The notes: generated from the sequence alone by a model not told the origin. Shown: positions 14,198-23,100, numbered from the stretch's first letter. The stretch: DNA of 37,734 nt from Ignavibacteria bacterium GWC2_36_12 (GCA_001802795.1 MGZZ01000177.1:1385-39118); one strand, 5' to 3'. Program-made: numbers and translations.

Positions 14198-16879
14198 TTA
14201 ATCAAGTGAAATCCCGTATTCTAAAAGCTTTAAATAGTTATCCTTTAAATTCTTTTTTATTTCTTCAATGATTTCATATTTATTAGATATTTCTTTCTGG
14301 TTTATTAAATTAAACTCACCCTCTTTATTAATAGGAATTTTTATCTTTTCTGTATCCTGTTCTATATGAGTTTTCTTTAATCTTTTATTACCTTGACCTT
14401 GTATATAATTAGGAAAATGAATATTCAGAAGATAAAGGAGAAATTTATAATCTATTTTGGGTTTAAATTCTTCTTTTATTAAGAGTAAACCACAATGACA
14501 AGTCATACTGAATTTTCCTTTACGATAAAACACCATACCAGGATATGAACCATCTACTGACCAAGTTAAACCCTCGACATCCCAATCGTAACTATTGATT
14601 TTCCCAATTTCCCCATTATTTAAGGTTTGAGCTGAATAAACGGGAAAGAGTCCTTTATTATCATTGATGTATTCTTTTGTATACTTAGCTTCACCCAAAT
14701 AAATATCTAATATATCAGTTACTTTTTTCTCTACAAAATTTACTTTACTTATTTCTTCTTCAATTTTTTTAATCTTCTCATTTGAAATTTCTATTTCATT
14801 TATTAGTCCTTTTAAAAAATTCCCATATTGTTTAATACTATATATCTTCTTTTCTTTTTTTATTCCAAGCTTTACTAATTCATTCTCTTCCCAAAAATCT
14901 TCAATTATCCAATATTTACTTTTATCAAAATTTCCAAAATTAATTAATTTGCATCTTGAGTCATCAACTTTAAATGAATTTTTACTACCTTTAAATTGAT
15001 TAAAAAGATTCTTTGCATTTTCTAAATCGTTTTCTTCAATTTCAAATCTGTCAGAATTTAACATCTCTCCAATATTGGAAACTAAATAAGTAAATAAAGG
15101 GAAGTTTTGTTTTATATTAGTATTAATTTTCTTCTCAATTCCTAAAATATATGTTTTCTTATTTGTGTTAAAGAACGTTTTAAGCGGTAAGGATATTATA
15201 CAGTTTACAAAGCATTGATTCTTTATTTCATTCCTCAATTCATTATTTGCAAAATTATCTAAGATACCATTAGGAATAATTACAAAAGCTTTCCCACCCT
15301 TTCTCAAATTATTAATAATCCATTTTAATGCAAGTCCCTCAACTCCGACTCCAGAACTCTTATATTCACTTTCTAATCCTTCTTCAGTTATTTCATCTCT
15401 TAAACTTCTTGAACCTTTTTTAACATATGGCGGATTTGATAATATTAAATCTGGTTTTTCCTCTTCACTTTCAAATTTTACTTTAAGAGTCCCAAGATTA
15501 CTTTCCGATAATAGTTTAAAGGTATCATTAAAGTATTGAGAATAATTTTTTGTTAATGTTGGATTTTTCTCAATAATATCTGATAAATAAATGAGCATAT
15601 TTGCTTTTGCAAGAATAATAGTTCTATGTTCATCTTCATCACTACCTTTATCAAAACCTAAAAGCTTTATTTTCTTAATATCTCCATTTGTTTCGAATTG
15701 ACTTTTAATTTGAGGATAAATTTGCAGTGGTTCTAAAATAAAACCTCCTACACCACAAAATGGGTCACAAACAAAGTTTGCAGCATTTACATCAGCTATT
15801 TCAACCATAGCTTTTACAACTTTTCTTGGAGTGAAAAATTGCCCCAAACGACTTTTATCTTGACTTTGTTTTAGAAATGTTTCAAATAACTTTGTCTTAA
15901 ATTCTTTTTTAATATTTTTTAATGATTGAAATTCAGAATATTTCCTTATTGAATTTTTGAATAAATTTGATTGACTTTCAACAGGTTCTCCATCACTGTT
16001 TACAAATATTGTCCCATTAATAATGGTAGTTCCATCTTTTCCTTTTTTAAAAAGTTTTATAATTTCTTGTCTGGAATTCCGAGCATAAAACTCCAAAACA
16101 TCCTTATTTGATTTCCCTTGGTCATACATATTCAAAAGACTATAAAAATCATAAGGAGATTTCAGAACATTTAAATCACTTAGAAATTTAAAAATAAATA
16201 ATTCTACTACATTATATAAGCACTTGGTTGGGTCTTTTCCTGTATTGACATAAATATCTTGCCAAACACTTTTTGCTAAATTCAGAGGATCAACTTCTTT
16301 AGTTTTTTCAAATATAGAATTTTGGTTTGACGTTTGTGCTAATATTTTTTTTATTACATCATAAGTATCTTTAGTCCTAACATCTAACTTCTCATAATTT
16401 GGTTGTGATACATCTTTAATGAAAAAATTATTTTGTATTTTTTGCTTGTCTTCACTTAATATAAATGAATAACTCCTCGTTTCTCCTGTTGTTCTGTCGG
16501 TATAAATGTTTTTAATATCACTGTGCAAAGGGTTAATCCAATAAGTTACAATACCATCTGTTATAATACCCATTTTAGCTTCTAAAACTTGACACAAATC
16601 ATTACATTGTTCTATTGCTTCTTTTTTCTGTTTATCTGTTTGAAATTCACTTGGTTTTTTATTTTCAATAACTGTGACAACTTGAATGTCAGATTTATTT
16701 CTTCTATCCACAATTAGTCCATCTGGTTTTCTTGTCTCATATTTTTTATAATTTTTATTGGCAATTATTTTTTGATGTTTATATTGCTTTAAAGTAGTTG
16801 AATGAGTTGGAAAATATTCATATTCACCAACAAAAATACCTTTTTTTAAAAAACCTCGTTGTATTAGTTCTTCACTCAT
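14198..16879 (-). CDS. Type IIG-like restriction-methylation-specificity fusion enzyme
   Basis: This 893-aa single polypeptide has four parts. Residues about 1-150 are an HsdR-N-like PD-(D/E)XK nuclease: PDGLIVD with Asp53, then Glu72-Asn-Lys74 in VIENKK. A helical linker (about 160-330) follows. The N6-adenine methyltransferase domain (about 340-620) has SAM motif DPFCGVGGF at 372-380, catalytic NPPY at 482-485, and the LGQFFTPRKVVKAM lead-in. A coiled-coil stretch (about 680-715) leads into one HsdS-like target recognition domain (FPVYSAQTLNNGEIG to the end). It should methylate adenine and cleave DNA near its site; the recognition sequence cannot be read. It is the first gene of the island operon, 114 bases before the next gene's probable ATG. 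All catalytic motifs look intact. Confidence 0.88.
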   Translation of the reverse strand: MSEELIQRGFLKKGIFVGEYEYFPTHSTTLKQYKHQKIIANKNYKKYETRKPDGLIVDRRNKSDIQVVTVIENKKPSEFQTDKQKKEAIEQCNDLCQVLEAKMGIITDGIVTYWINPLHSDIKNIYTDRTTGETRSYSFILSEDKQKIQNNFFIKDVSQPNYEKLDVRTKDTYDVIKKILAQTSNQNSIFEKTKEVDPLNLAKSVWQDIYVNTGKDPTKCLYNVVELFIFKFLSDLNVLKSPYDFYSLLNMYDQGKSNKDVLEFYARNSRQEIIKLFKKGKDGTTIINGTIFVNSDGEPVESQSNLFKNSIRKYSEFQSLKNIKKEFKTKLFETFLKQSQDKSRLGQFFTPRKVVKAMVEIADVNAANFVCDPFCGVGGFILEPLQIYPQIKSQFETNGDIKKIKLLGFDKGSDEDEHRTIILAKANMLIYLSDIIEKNPTLTKNYSQYFNDTFKLLSESNLGTLKVKFESEEEKPDLILSNPPYVKKGSRSLRDEITEEGLESEYKSSGVGVEGLALKWIINNLRKGGKAFVIIPNGILDNFANNELRNEIKNQCFVNCIISLPLKTFFNTNKKTYILGIEKKINTNIKQNFPLFTYLVSNIGEMLNSDRFEIEENDLENAKNLFNQFKGSKNSFKVDDSRCKLINFGNFDKSKYWIIEDFWEENELVKLGIKKEKKIYSIKQYGNFLKGLINEIEISNEKIKKIEEEISKVNFVEKKVTDILDIYLGEAKYTKEYINDNKGLFPVYSAQTLNNGEIGKINSYDWDVEGLTWSVDGSYPGMVFYRKGKFSMTCHCGLLLIKEEFKPKIDYKFLLYLLNIHFPNYIQGQGNKRLKKTHIEQDTEKIKIPINKEGEFNLINQKEISNKYEIIEEIKKNLKDNYLKLLEYGISLD

Positions 16880-16910
16880 ATTATAAATTTAATCTCATTA
16901 GGGATATTAC

Positions 16911-16941
16911 TCTTTAGTTATTCTCACATTTCTTTAGTTAT
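16911..16941. promoter_or_regulatory. Pair of 11-base direct repeats upstream of the type IIG gene
   Basis: TCTTTAGTTAT occurs at 16911-16921 and again at 16931-16941, exactly 20 bases apart (two helical turns), 32-62 bases upstream of the type IIG ATG. A weak minus-strand promoter match (TTTACT at 16974-16969, 17-base spacer, TATTTT at 16951-16946) lies just before them. The layout suits a dimeric regulator bound near the transcription start, which is inference. Confidence 0.45.
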
Positions 16942-16983
16942 CAGTAAAATATCTATTATTTTCCGAATAGTAAAGAACCAATC

Positions 16984-17027
16984 TTGACAATGATTCTGCA
17001 TCTGCATATATTGCAGGTGCATTTTTT
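16984..17027 (+). promoter_or_regulatory. Sigma70-like promoter with an inverted repeat across the -10 box, for the 123-aa orphan
   Basis: TTGACA (16984-16989) and TATATT (17007-17012) are spaced by 17 bases. A ten-base-pair inverted repeat, TGCATCTGCA (16997-17006) and TGCAGGTGCA (17012-17021), flanks the -10 box and is followed by six T. If the promoter is used, transcription starts inside or after the right arm, so the dyad would act as an operator. If transcription comes from further upstream, the same sequence would be an intrinsic terminator. Confidence 0.55.
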
Positions 17028-17064
17028 GTTAACTATCTTCAACCCATGAGAGGAGAAATACATT

Positions 17065-17436
17065 TTGAAAACTGAAACTTTTGTACAGAAAGTAAATATA
17101 CCAAACTTAAAAGAATTTGGAGAAAAATATCCGCAATTTTTTAATTTAGCACAAAATGATGGGAATTTTCTTTTCAATATTATAATGATTCCTCAAACCT
17201 TTATTTTAGCAAAGGTATTATCTGATTTTAGATACCCCGCTGTTTTATCTGTAGCTGATATATGTTATCAGGAAGCTAAACAGAAAAGGGGATTCGTTTT
17301 TAGTAATAATGTAAAGCAATTTATTGGAGCAGCAATTTGTTCTTTAATGGAAGTTAATTCCTATGAAAAGACAGGAATTAAAAAGTCTATCCCTCACCCT
17401 CAATTTAACAGAGGAGAATTTTATAAAGCTCGTTAA
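17065..17436 (+). CDS. Orphan protein of 123 aa, no family recognised
   Basis: The start is a TTG at 17065 with a good AGGAGA (17051-17056) eight bases upstream. A promoter-like sequence lies about 50 bases before that, so the gene looks genuine. The product is basic, soluble and has no signal peptide or membrane segment. Notable stretches are PNLKEFGEKYPQFFNL, a hydrophobic middle (FLFNIIMIPQTFILAKVLS) and a C-terminal NVKQFIGAAICSLMEVNSYEK. I recognise no motif and no clear helix-turn-helix. It is divergent from the type IIG gene and could be a regulator or accessory protein of the island; position is the only argument. Confidence 0.6.
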   Translation: MKTETFVQKVNIPNLKEFGEKYPQFFNLAQNDGNFLFNIIMIPQTFILAKVLSDFRYPAVLSVADICYQEAKQKRGFVFSNNVKQFIGAAICSLMEVNSYEKTGIKKSIPHPQFNRGEFYKAR

Positions 17437-17482
17437 TTTTATTTTTAATTGAAATAGTAATTAGTTTTTTAGTAATGGAAAA

Positions 17483-17678
17483 TTGATTAGTCTTTTGATT
17501 ACTTATTTTCAGAAAGTGCTTTTAAATTTGAGAAAAAATTAATAAGTTCAATTGAACTAATAGAACTATTTATTAACAAACAAAATTAAGCTCTTTGAAA
17601 GAATGGTCTGGTAATCAAGAAATTTGATTACTCTTTTGATTACTCCCATATCATTTTAAAGTAATCAATAGTAATCAA
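17483..17678. repeat. Iteron-like array of TTGATTAC octamers
   Basis: Seven copies of TTGATTA(C/G) or its complement GTAATCAA lie in 196 non-coding bases. Forward copies are at 17483, 17495, 17624 and 17636; reverse copies are at 17611, 17661 and 17671. The forward pairs are both spaced 12 bases, so 17483-17502 and 17624-17643 are near-identical 20-base repeats (19 of 20). The array sits between the orphan gene and the tRNA-Phe copies. It may be recombinase or directionality-factor arm sites, or operator sites. Confidence 0.65.
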
Positions 17679-17702
17679 TTTAGATTCTGTCATTTCCTCT
17701 TT

Positions 17703-17739
17703 AAAACAAAAAATGCGAAATCAGTATGAAATCGCATTT
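17703..17739 (-). terminator. Hairpin terminator following the inner tRNA-Phe-like copy
   Basis: AAATGCGA (17711-17718) and TCGCATTT (17732-17739) form an eight-base-pair stem. On the minus strand it is followed by TTTTTTGTTTT (overlapping the stem end). It stands four bases from the 3' end of the tRNA-like copy at 17744. Confidence 0.65.
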
Positions 17740-17743
17740 AGTT

Positions 17744-17858
17744 GTGGGCAGAGACGGAATCTGAGCTTGTCCATCCCGCCTTGGCGGGAGAACCGCCGAC
17801 CCGCCTTCATTAAAATTCCGGCGGACAGGCACAAGGATTTTCAGTCCTTTGCTCTACC
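17744..17858 (-). pseudogene. tRNA-Phe-derived copy with two palindromic inserts
   Basis: It matches the intact tRNA-Phe in three blocks: 17744-17761 (3' end and T-arm), GAACCGCCGAC at 17790-17800, and 17831-17858 (variable arm through anticodon arm to the D-stem, ending CTCTACC). Between the blocks are a 28-base insert with TCCCGCC-TT-GGCGGGA and a 30-base insert with CCGCC/GGCGG arms. The second insert is homologous to the one in the copy at 10892. The 5' acceptor strand and half of the D-arm are absent, so it is non-functional. Confidence 0.8.
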
Positions 17859-17902
17859 CTATCTTATAATGACATCCGGTTACTAAAAAGGTCTTTGCTT
17901 TT

Positions 17903-17940
17903 AAAATAAAAAAGCCTCAATACAATTTATATTGAGACTT
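17903..17940 (-). terminator. Intrinsic terminator of tRNA-Phe
   Basis: On the minus strand an 11-base-pair stem (17930-17940 with 17912-17922, one G-U pair) is followed by a T-run TTTTTTATTTT, starting seven bases after the tRNA 3' end. Confidence 0.85.
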
Positions 17941-17946
17941 ACTTTG

Positions 17947-18019
17947 TGGGCAGAGACGGAATCGAACCGCCGACACAAGGATTTTCAGTCCTTTGCTCTA
18001 CCGACTGAGCTATCTGCCC
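17947..18019 (-). tRNA. tRNA-Phe, anticodon GAA
   Basis: On the minus strand the 73-base gene folds as a complete cloverleaf. The acceptor stem is GGGCAGA with TCTGCCC plus discriminator A, the D-arm contains GCTCAGTCGGTAGAGC, the anticodon stem is AAGGA/TCCTT with loop CTGAAAA (GAA), and the T-loop is TTCGATT. CCA is not encoded. A strong terminator follows. It is the probable integration target and right boundary of the island. Confidence 0.97.
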
Positions 18020-18101
18020 TTAATTTGGAGTTCAAAAATATAGTTTTTTCCGCTAATCTCAAAAGTTAAAAAGAGTAAGCAAAAATGGTATGGACGTATA
18101 A

Positions 18102-18156
18102 GTGTATGAATGAATGGGTGTATGAATTATGAGTTGCATAGGGCATAGGGCATAGC
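18102..18156. repeat. Short direct repeats between tRNA-Phe and glmS
   Basis: GTGTATGAAT occurs at 18102-18111 and 18118-18127, and the heptamer GCATAGG is tandemly repeated at 18136-18156 (third copy ends in C). The rest of the 195-base gap between the tRNA and glmS shows nothing further, and no clear glmS terminator. Confidence 0.55.
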
Positions 18157-18214
18157 GCAAAGAGCACAGAGCTTAAACTAATCTTGCAATCTTTTAATCT
18201 TGTAATTTTTAAAT

Positions 18215-20047
18215 TTATTCTACCGTTACGCTCTTAGCCAGATTTCTCGGTTGATCTACATTCAATCCCTTCTTAACAGCAATATGATATGCAAGCAATT
18301 GCAAAGGTATTACAGTCAAAATAGGCATCAGCATTCTTATAGTCGAAGGAACCTTAATTGTATAATCGACAAGGCTGTCAATTCCATTATCATTTTCTGT
18401 AGCAATTGCAATAGTTCTGCCGCCACGTGCTTTAACTTCTTCAATGTTGCTTATTATCTTATCATAAGTCGAGTCTTTGGGAGCTATAAAAACTACAGGC
18501 ATATTTTCATCAATCAGGGCAATAGGTCCGTGTTTCATTTCTGCAGCCGGATAGCCTTCTGCATGAATATAAGATATTTCTTTCAGCTTAAGAGCTCCTT
18601 CAAGAGCTACCGGGAAGTTATATCCTCTTCCCAGGTAAAGGAAATTGTTTGCATCGTGGAATTCGGAAGCTATTTTTTCAATCTGATCATTCAACCTTAA
18701 AATAGAATTTATTTTATCCGGAATAGCCATTAATTCTTCGGCAATAGCTCTTCCGTCAACCTGGCTCATGCTTTTTCTTCTTGCGACAAGCAGTGTTATT
18801 AAAGCAAGAACAACTAACTGGGAAGTAAATGCTTTTGTAGAAGCAACACCAATCTCCGGACCTGCGTGAGTATAAACCCCGGCTGCTGTTTCTCTTGCTA
18901 TTGAGCTTCCGACAACGTTACAAATACCGAGTACAAGCGCACCTTTCAGTTTAGCTTCACGAAGTGCAGCAAGTGTATCCGCTGTTTCGCCGCTCTGCGA
19001 AATAAAAAGTATTGTGTCATCATGGTTTATTATCGGGTTACGGTAACGGAACTCAGACGCATATTCGACCTCTGTTGGAATCCGGCAGAACTGTTCGAAC
19101 ATATATTCGCCAACCAAGCCGGCATGCCATGAAGTTCCGCATGCAGTAATTATAATTCTTTTTGAGTTTACAAGCCGGTCAACTACTTCCGTTAAACCAC
19201 CCAACCTGCTCGTTCCTTTTTCAAATAGTATTCTTCCTCTTATGGAATTACTGATTGTTTCAGGCTGTTCCATAATTTCTTTCAACATAAAATGGGAAAA
19301 GCCGCCTTTATCAATCTCATCCAGCGTCATGCTTATTTCATGTATTTCTTTCTCTATCTCATTATCAGTAATAGTTTTTACAATAAATTTGTCTTTATAA
19401 ACTTCAACCAGCTCGCCGTCTTCAATATATATAACCTGTTTAGTATGAGCCAGGATAGCCGAAACATCCGAAGCTATAAAGTTCTCGTTATCTCCTAAAC
19501 CAAGCACAAGTGGAGAGCCTTTACGTGCAGCAATTATTTTATCGGGTTCACCTTCATAAACAACCGCAATACCGTAAGTACCTTCAACTTCGGTTAAAGC
19601 AAGCCTTACTGCCTTAAATAAAGGATTTCCTTTCTTCAGGAAACTATCTATCAGATGTGGAAGAACTTCAGAATCTGTTTCAGTTTCAAAAACATAACCG
19701 AGTTTTTCCAGACCTTTTTTAAGGGTACGGAAATTCTCTATTATTCCATTGTGAATTACATAAAGATTTCTGGAAGTATTGTAATGAGGATGTGCATTAA
19801 TTTCGTTGGGAACACCATGCGTCGCCCATCTTGTATGACCTATTCCTACTTTCCCTGAGAGATTAGTTTTCTGAACTTTCTCCTCCAGTAAAGAGACTTT
19901 ACCCTTATTCTTGATAACGACAGAGTGGTTATTAGTAAGGACTCCAAGTCCCGCCGAATCATAACCACGGTATTCAAGGCGTTTTAAACCGTTAATGAGA
20001 ATTGGAACACAATTTTTTTCGCCGATATAACCGACTATTCCACACAT
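18215..20047 (-). CDS. glmS: Glutamine--fructose-6-phosphate aminotransferase (isomerizing)
   Basis: This 610-aa cytoplasmic enzyme makes glucosamine-6-phosphate, the entry to UDP-GlcNAc for peptidoglycan and surface glycans. Cys2 of MCGIVGYIG is the Ntn glutaminase nucleophile. RLEYRGYDSAG and HTRWATHG belong to the glutaminase domain (1-240). Two SIS isomerase domains follow (ITACGTSWHAG, FISQSGETADTLAAL, then LYLGRGYNFPVALEGALKLKEISY and a C-terminal NLAKSVTVE). Length is standard. It lies between the island's tRNA-Phe boundary and the PorU2-like gene, about 6 kb from the polysaccharide cluster it would supply. No GlmS ribozyme-like structure was recognised upstream. Confidence 0.97.
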   Translation of the reverse strand: MCGIVGYIGEKNCVPILINGLKRLEYRGYDSAGLGVLTNNHSVVIKNKGKVSLLEEKVQKTNLSGKVGIGHTRWATHGVPNEINAHPHYNTSRNLYVIHNGIIENFRTLKKGLEKLGYVFETETDSEVLPHLIDSFLKKGNPLFKAVRLALTEVEGTYGIAVVYEGEPDKIIAARKGSPLVLGLGDNENFIASDVSAILAHTKQVIYIEDGELVEVYKDKFIVKTITDNEIEKEIHEISMTLDEIDKGGFSHFMLKEIMEQPETISNSIRGRILFEKGTSRLGGLTEVVDRLVNSKRIIITACGTSWHAGLVGEYMFEQFCRIPTEVEYASEFRYRNPIINHDDTILFISQSGETADTLAALREAKLKGALVLGICNVVGSSIARETAAGVYTHAGPEIGVASTKAFTSQLVVLALITLLVARRKSMSQVDGRAIAEELMAIPDKINSILRLNDQIEKIASEFHDANNFLYLGRGYNFPVALEGALKLKEISYIHAEGYPAAEMKHGPIALIDENMPVVFIAPKDSTYDKIISNIEEVKARGGRTIAIATENDNGIDSLVDYTIKVPSTIRMLMPILTVIPLQLLAYHIAVKKGLNVDQPRNLAKSVTVE

Positions 20048-20170
20048 GTCTCACCTAAAATTAATTTTGAAAATGATTAAATAAAGCAAAAATAATGCCT
20101 TACAATAAAGTAATAAATTGTACCCTCAGATATTGTTGAGGAGTAATTAAATCACAAAAAGAAGTAAATG

Positions 20171-23100
20171 TTATTTTATTTTTGCTAACTTTTGAATAAC
20201 CGTTTTTACAACTTCATCATTCTTAGAAATAACCTTATAAAAGTATAAACCGTTGGCTATTTCATCTCCATCCCTGTCCCTGCCATCCCAGTGTATTTTA
20301 TTAAAACCAACCCTTAAATCGGCAGGAGGAATGAATAACTCCCGTATTAATCTTCCGGCGATAGTAAATATTCTTATCTTTAACTCCTCCGGAACATCAA
20401 TTCCCCTTAGTTGAAATGTAAAATAAGTATCATCTTCGAAGGGGTTGGGATAGTTATAAACTTCTTTCAAGTCGGTTTCATTATATACATAAAAAGTAGT
20501 TCGGTAAGAAGTAGTATCAAAAAAATTATTTGAAGCATCTTTTGCTAAAATTTCAAGAATGTGTCCCCCGTCTTCCAAAGCCGGATCCCAGGAAATAGTT
20601 CCTTCAGAGTTAGGATAAGGAATATAAGCGAACATTGAATCTGCAATCTCTACCGGTATGTTGTTATGAACCACTGAAAACAGATCTTTTGTGAGAGGCA
20701 ACGGGCTGTTGTCATCTAATGTAATTAAAACATGAGGTTTAGCCGAAACGATATCCCCATCAAGGATTTCCTTATTGTCAAATGTAATATTGAAAAGCGG
20801 AGGTACTGCATCTCGTTTTATATAGAATTTTTTGTTAATCAAATTGTTGTATGAAAAATATTCTCTTTTATCCTGCTCGCTAACTACACGGATATCTCTT
20901 TCAAAAAAAGTTCCGTTAAACTCATCAGCCTCGCTAAGTACATTTGTTTCTACAGTATATTCAACCGCTTCAGATGAACTATCCGGCGGTAACTGCGCAG
21001 TGGTACTAAATATTAAATTATCAAGACTATTCTGGTAAAATTTTAACTTTAATGAATCTGTATCCGACCCACCTGTTTTTCTTGCCTTGAAGTTAAAAGT
21101 AACCGGAAGCCCCTGTAACACAGAATCCTGCTGAAAAACAAGATCAGCTTTTTCAAGATAAACATCGGAAAGCGGTTGATAATCAAAATTAACACTTCTA
21201 AGTTCCATCGGTTGTGTAACTGTAAAACTGGAATCTGTTAAATTGAAATTTGCCTGAAGATTGGAATAAAGATCAGCATCTATTTGTGACAAAGAGATCG
21301 AATCAGGAATATTAGTAAGAAGAGTGTCCCAATTCTTTGTAGCTGAATTTAGTCCCAGTAGATCAGTGGCAAATTTTCCACTGGGGCTTGGATTATTAAG
21401 ATCATATTTAAGACTATTCCACTTCTCAACAGGTCCAACAGATTTAGTTGTTATTGTACCGTTAGCATCAACATAATATCCGGCAAACCTGCTAAACTTT
21501 GGCGTAAATCCGGAAGAGCGATAAACGGATGCATAAATAAAGTCATTCTGCCAGTCCCAACACCAGGAATAATAACTTTGAAAATTACCTGGGAATGGTA
21601 ACATAACAACCCATTCCTCTTCAAATGAACCATCATTTAATTCTAATCTTCTCATGTAGTTAGCATTAAAGTACTCTGCCGGATAAATATAATCACCATG
21701 AACAAAAAACCCAGTAATACCCGGCTGGAAACTGCTTCCGGAAAATACCATGTCTGGCTTTGCCAGTGCCCAGTTATTTGCAGGGTCAAAAATTCTTAAA
21801 GTGTATTTATAATTACCTAATGAATCTTTAGTAGTGAGATTGTAAATATATTTACCATCCGAAGTCAGGTAGACCGGACCATCTGTAGCGGTTGTATTAT
21901 CCCATCTTAATAAACCGGAAGGAACATCTACTGAATCTATTTTCTCAGTAGCAGTATTAATCCTGACAAGCTTATGTGCATTGCCGGTTGCAACATAAAT
22001 ATATCCGTCGCTGTGATATGCCATTATATTTTTTATAGAGTCGCGAAAATCTGAAAACACACCATAAAATTGTCCTTGAACTGTTCCATTATTTCCGGTA
22101 CCAAATCTGTACAGCATCGAGAAACCATTATTTTGTGTTGCAGACGCCCATATATTGCCAATATATAGATAAGTTCCGTCTGTGGTTAGTGCAGTTAATT
22201 TTATGCTATCCGGTAATTGTTGCGGAAAGAAATGCTGCAATAAGGTTTTTTCCGATGGTCTGGCAGGCAATGGGTCTGTATTAAGCTTAAGACTTCCAAT
22301 CTCATCAGAATAATTTATGTTATAAGCATCGAACGTTTCTAATATTTTTCCATGTGCATAGTAACCATTTTTTTGCTCTCCTGCTGTCGAAAAACTTCTG
22401 GTAGCGCTCCATTTCCCGAACTGTGTTCCGTCAAATATTCTTGAACGCCAAAAATAAATTCCCGTAGAAAGATTTGCCGGCTTCCATTGAACAAGAGAAC
22501 CCGAAGGAGTTAACTCGCCTGAGCTAATAATCGGGGAAGCAAAGCTTAACGACGTATCTATTTCTATATAATATTTAAGTTCTTTATCTATATAATAGCC
22601 TACGTCGGAAAACAGGAATTCAACTTGATTGTTCTGGGCTGCAAATCCATCGACCGGTCTCAAGATATTCGGTTCACTAATATTATAAATAACAAAGGGC
22701 ACTGTTGTTACGTTGTCCGAATGATCCTCCTCCATAATAGTTCCTGTTTCGTTCACCTTTGCCGTTAAATTGAATAGTCCACCTTGCTGCGGAACCCAGT
22801 TGAATAAAACAGAATCTTTCTCGGGAAAACTTCCGAGCTTTGTCGAGCCGAGCTGATAGGATGAATCAGCAGACTGCACGAATAATTCCACAGTTACAGA
22901 GTCGTTTGGAAATGTTATCCCGAAATTCCTGATATTTACTTTTACAAATGCTGTATCACCTAAAACAGGATTTTCAGGTGAGATAGTTATTCCTGCAGAA
23001 TTTATTTCAAAGTCAGGATACGTTGGCAGCGCAAGTTTCAATATGGGATCCCCAAGATATGTTAAGAGAGCAATTTGAGTATCGAATAATCCTCCCGAGG

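Larger units (their letters stand above)
10892..18019. mobile_element. tRNA-Phe-bounded accessory (defence) island without an integrase
   Basis: The left edge is a tRNA-Phe 3'-derived fragment (10892-11007). The right edge is the intact tRNA-Phe (17947-18019), with a second fragment just inside (17744-17858), all in the same orientation. This is the geometry left by site-specific integration at a tRNA 3' part, where the displaced 3' end is kept at the far side. The enclosed genes are a type IIG enzyme, a PD-(D/E)XK/DUF5655 protein, a SIR2-like protein, a DUF3800 protein and an orphan. They are visibly more A/T-rich and lysine-rich than flanking housekeeping genes. No integrase or transposase is present, so the island is either decayed or mobilised in trans. 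The boundaries are inferred from tRNA homology only. Confidence 0.6.

Noticed and set aside
16956-17177. Minus-strand frame of 73 codons over the orphan's promoter and start
   Set aside because: It covers the divergent control region and the start of the better-supported plus-strand gene, and lacks a credible ribosome binding site.
20048-20170. GlmS ribozyme or riboswitch upstream of glmS
   Set aside because: The 123-base gap is AT-rich, with only a weak five-base-pair CCTCA/TGAGG hairpin and none of the ribozyme's conserved core.
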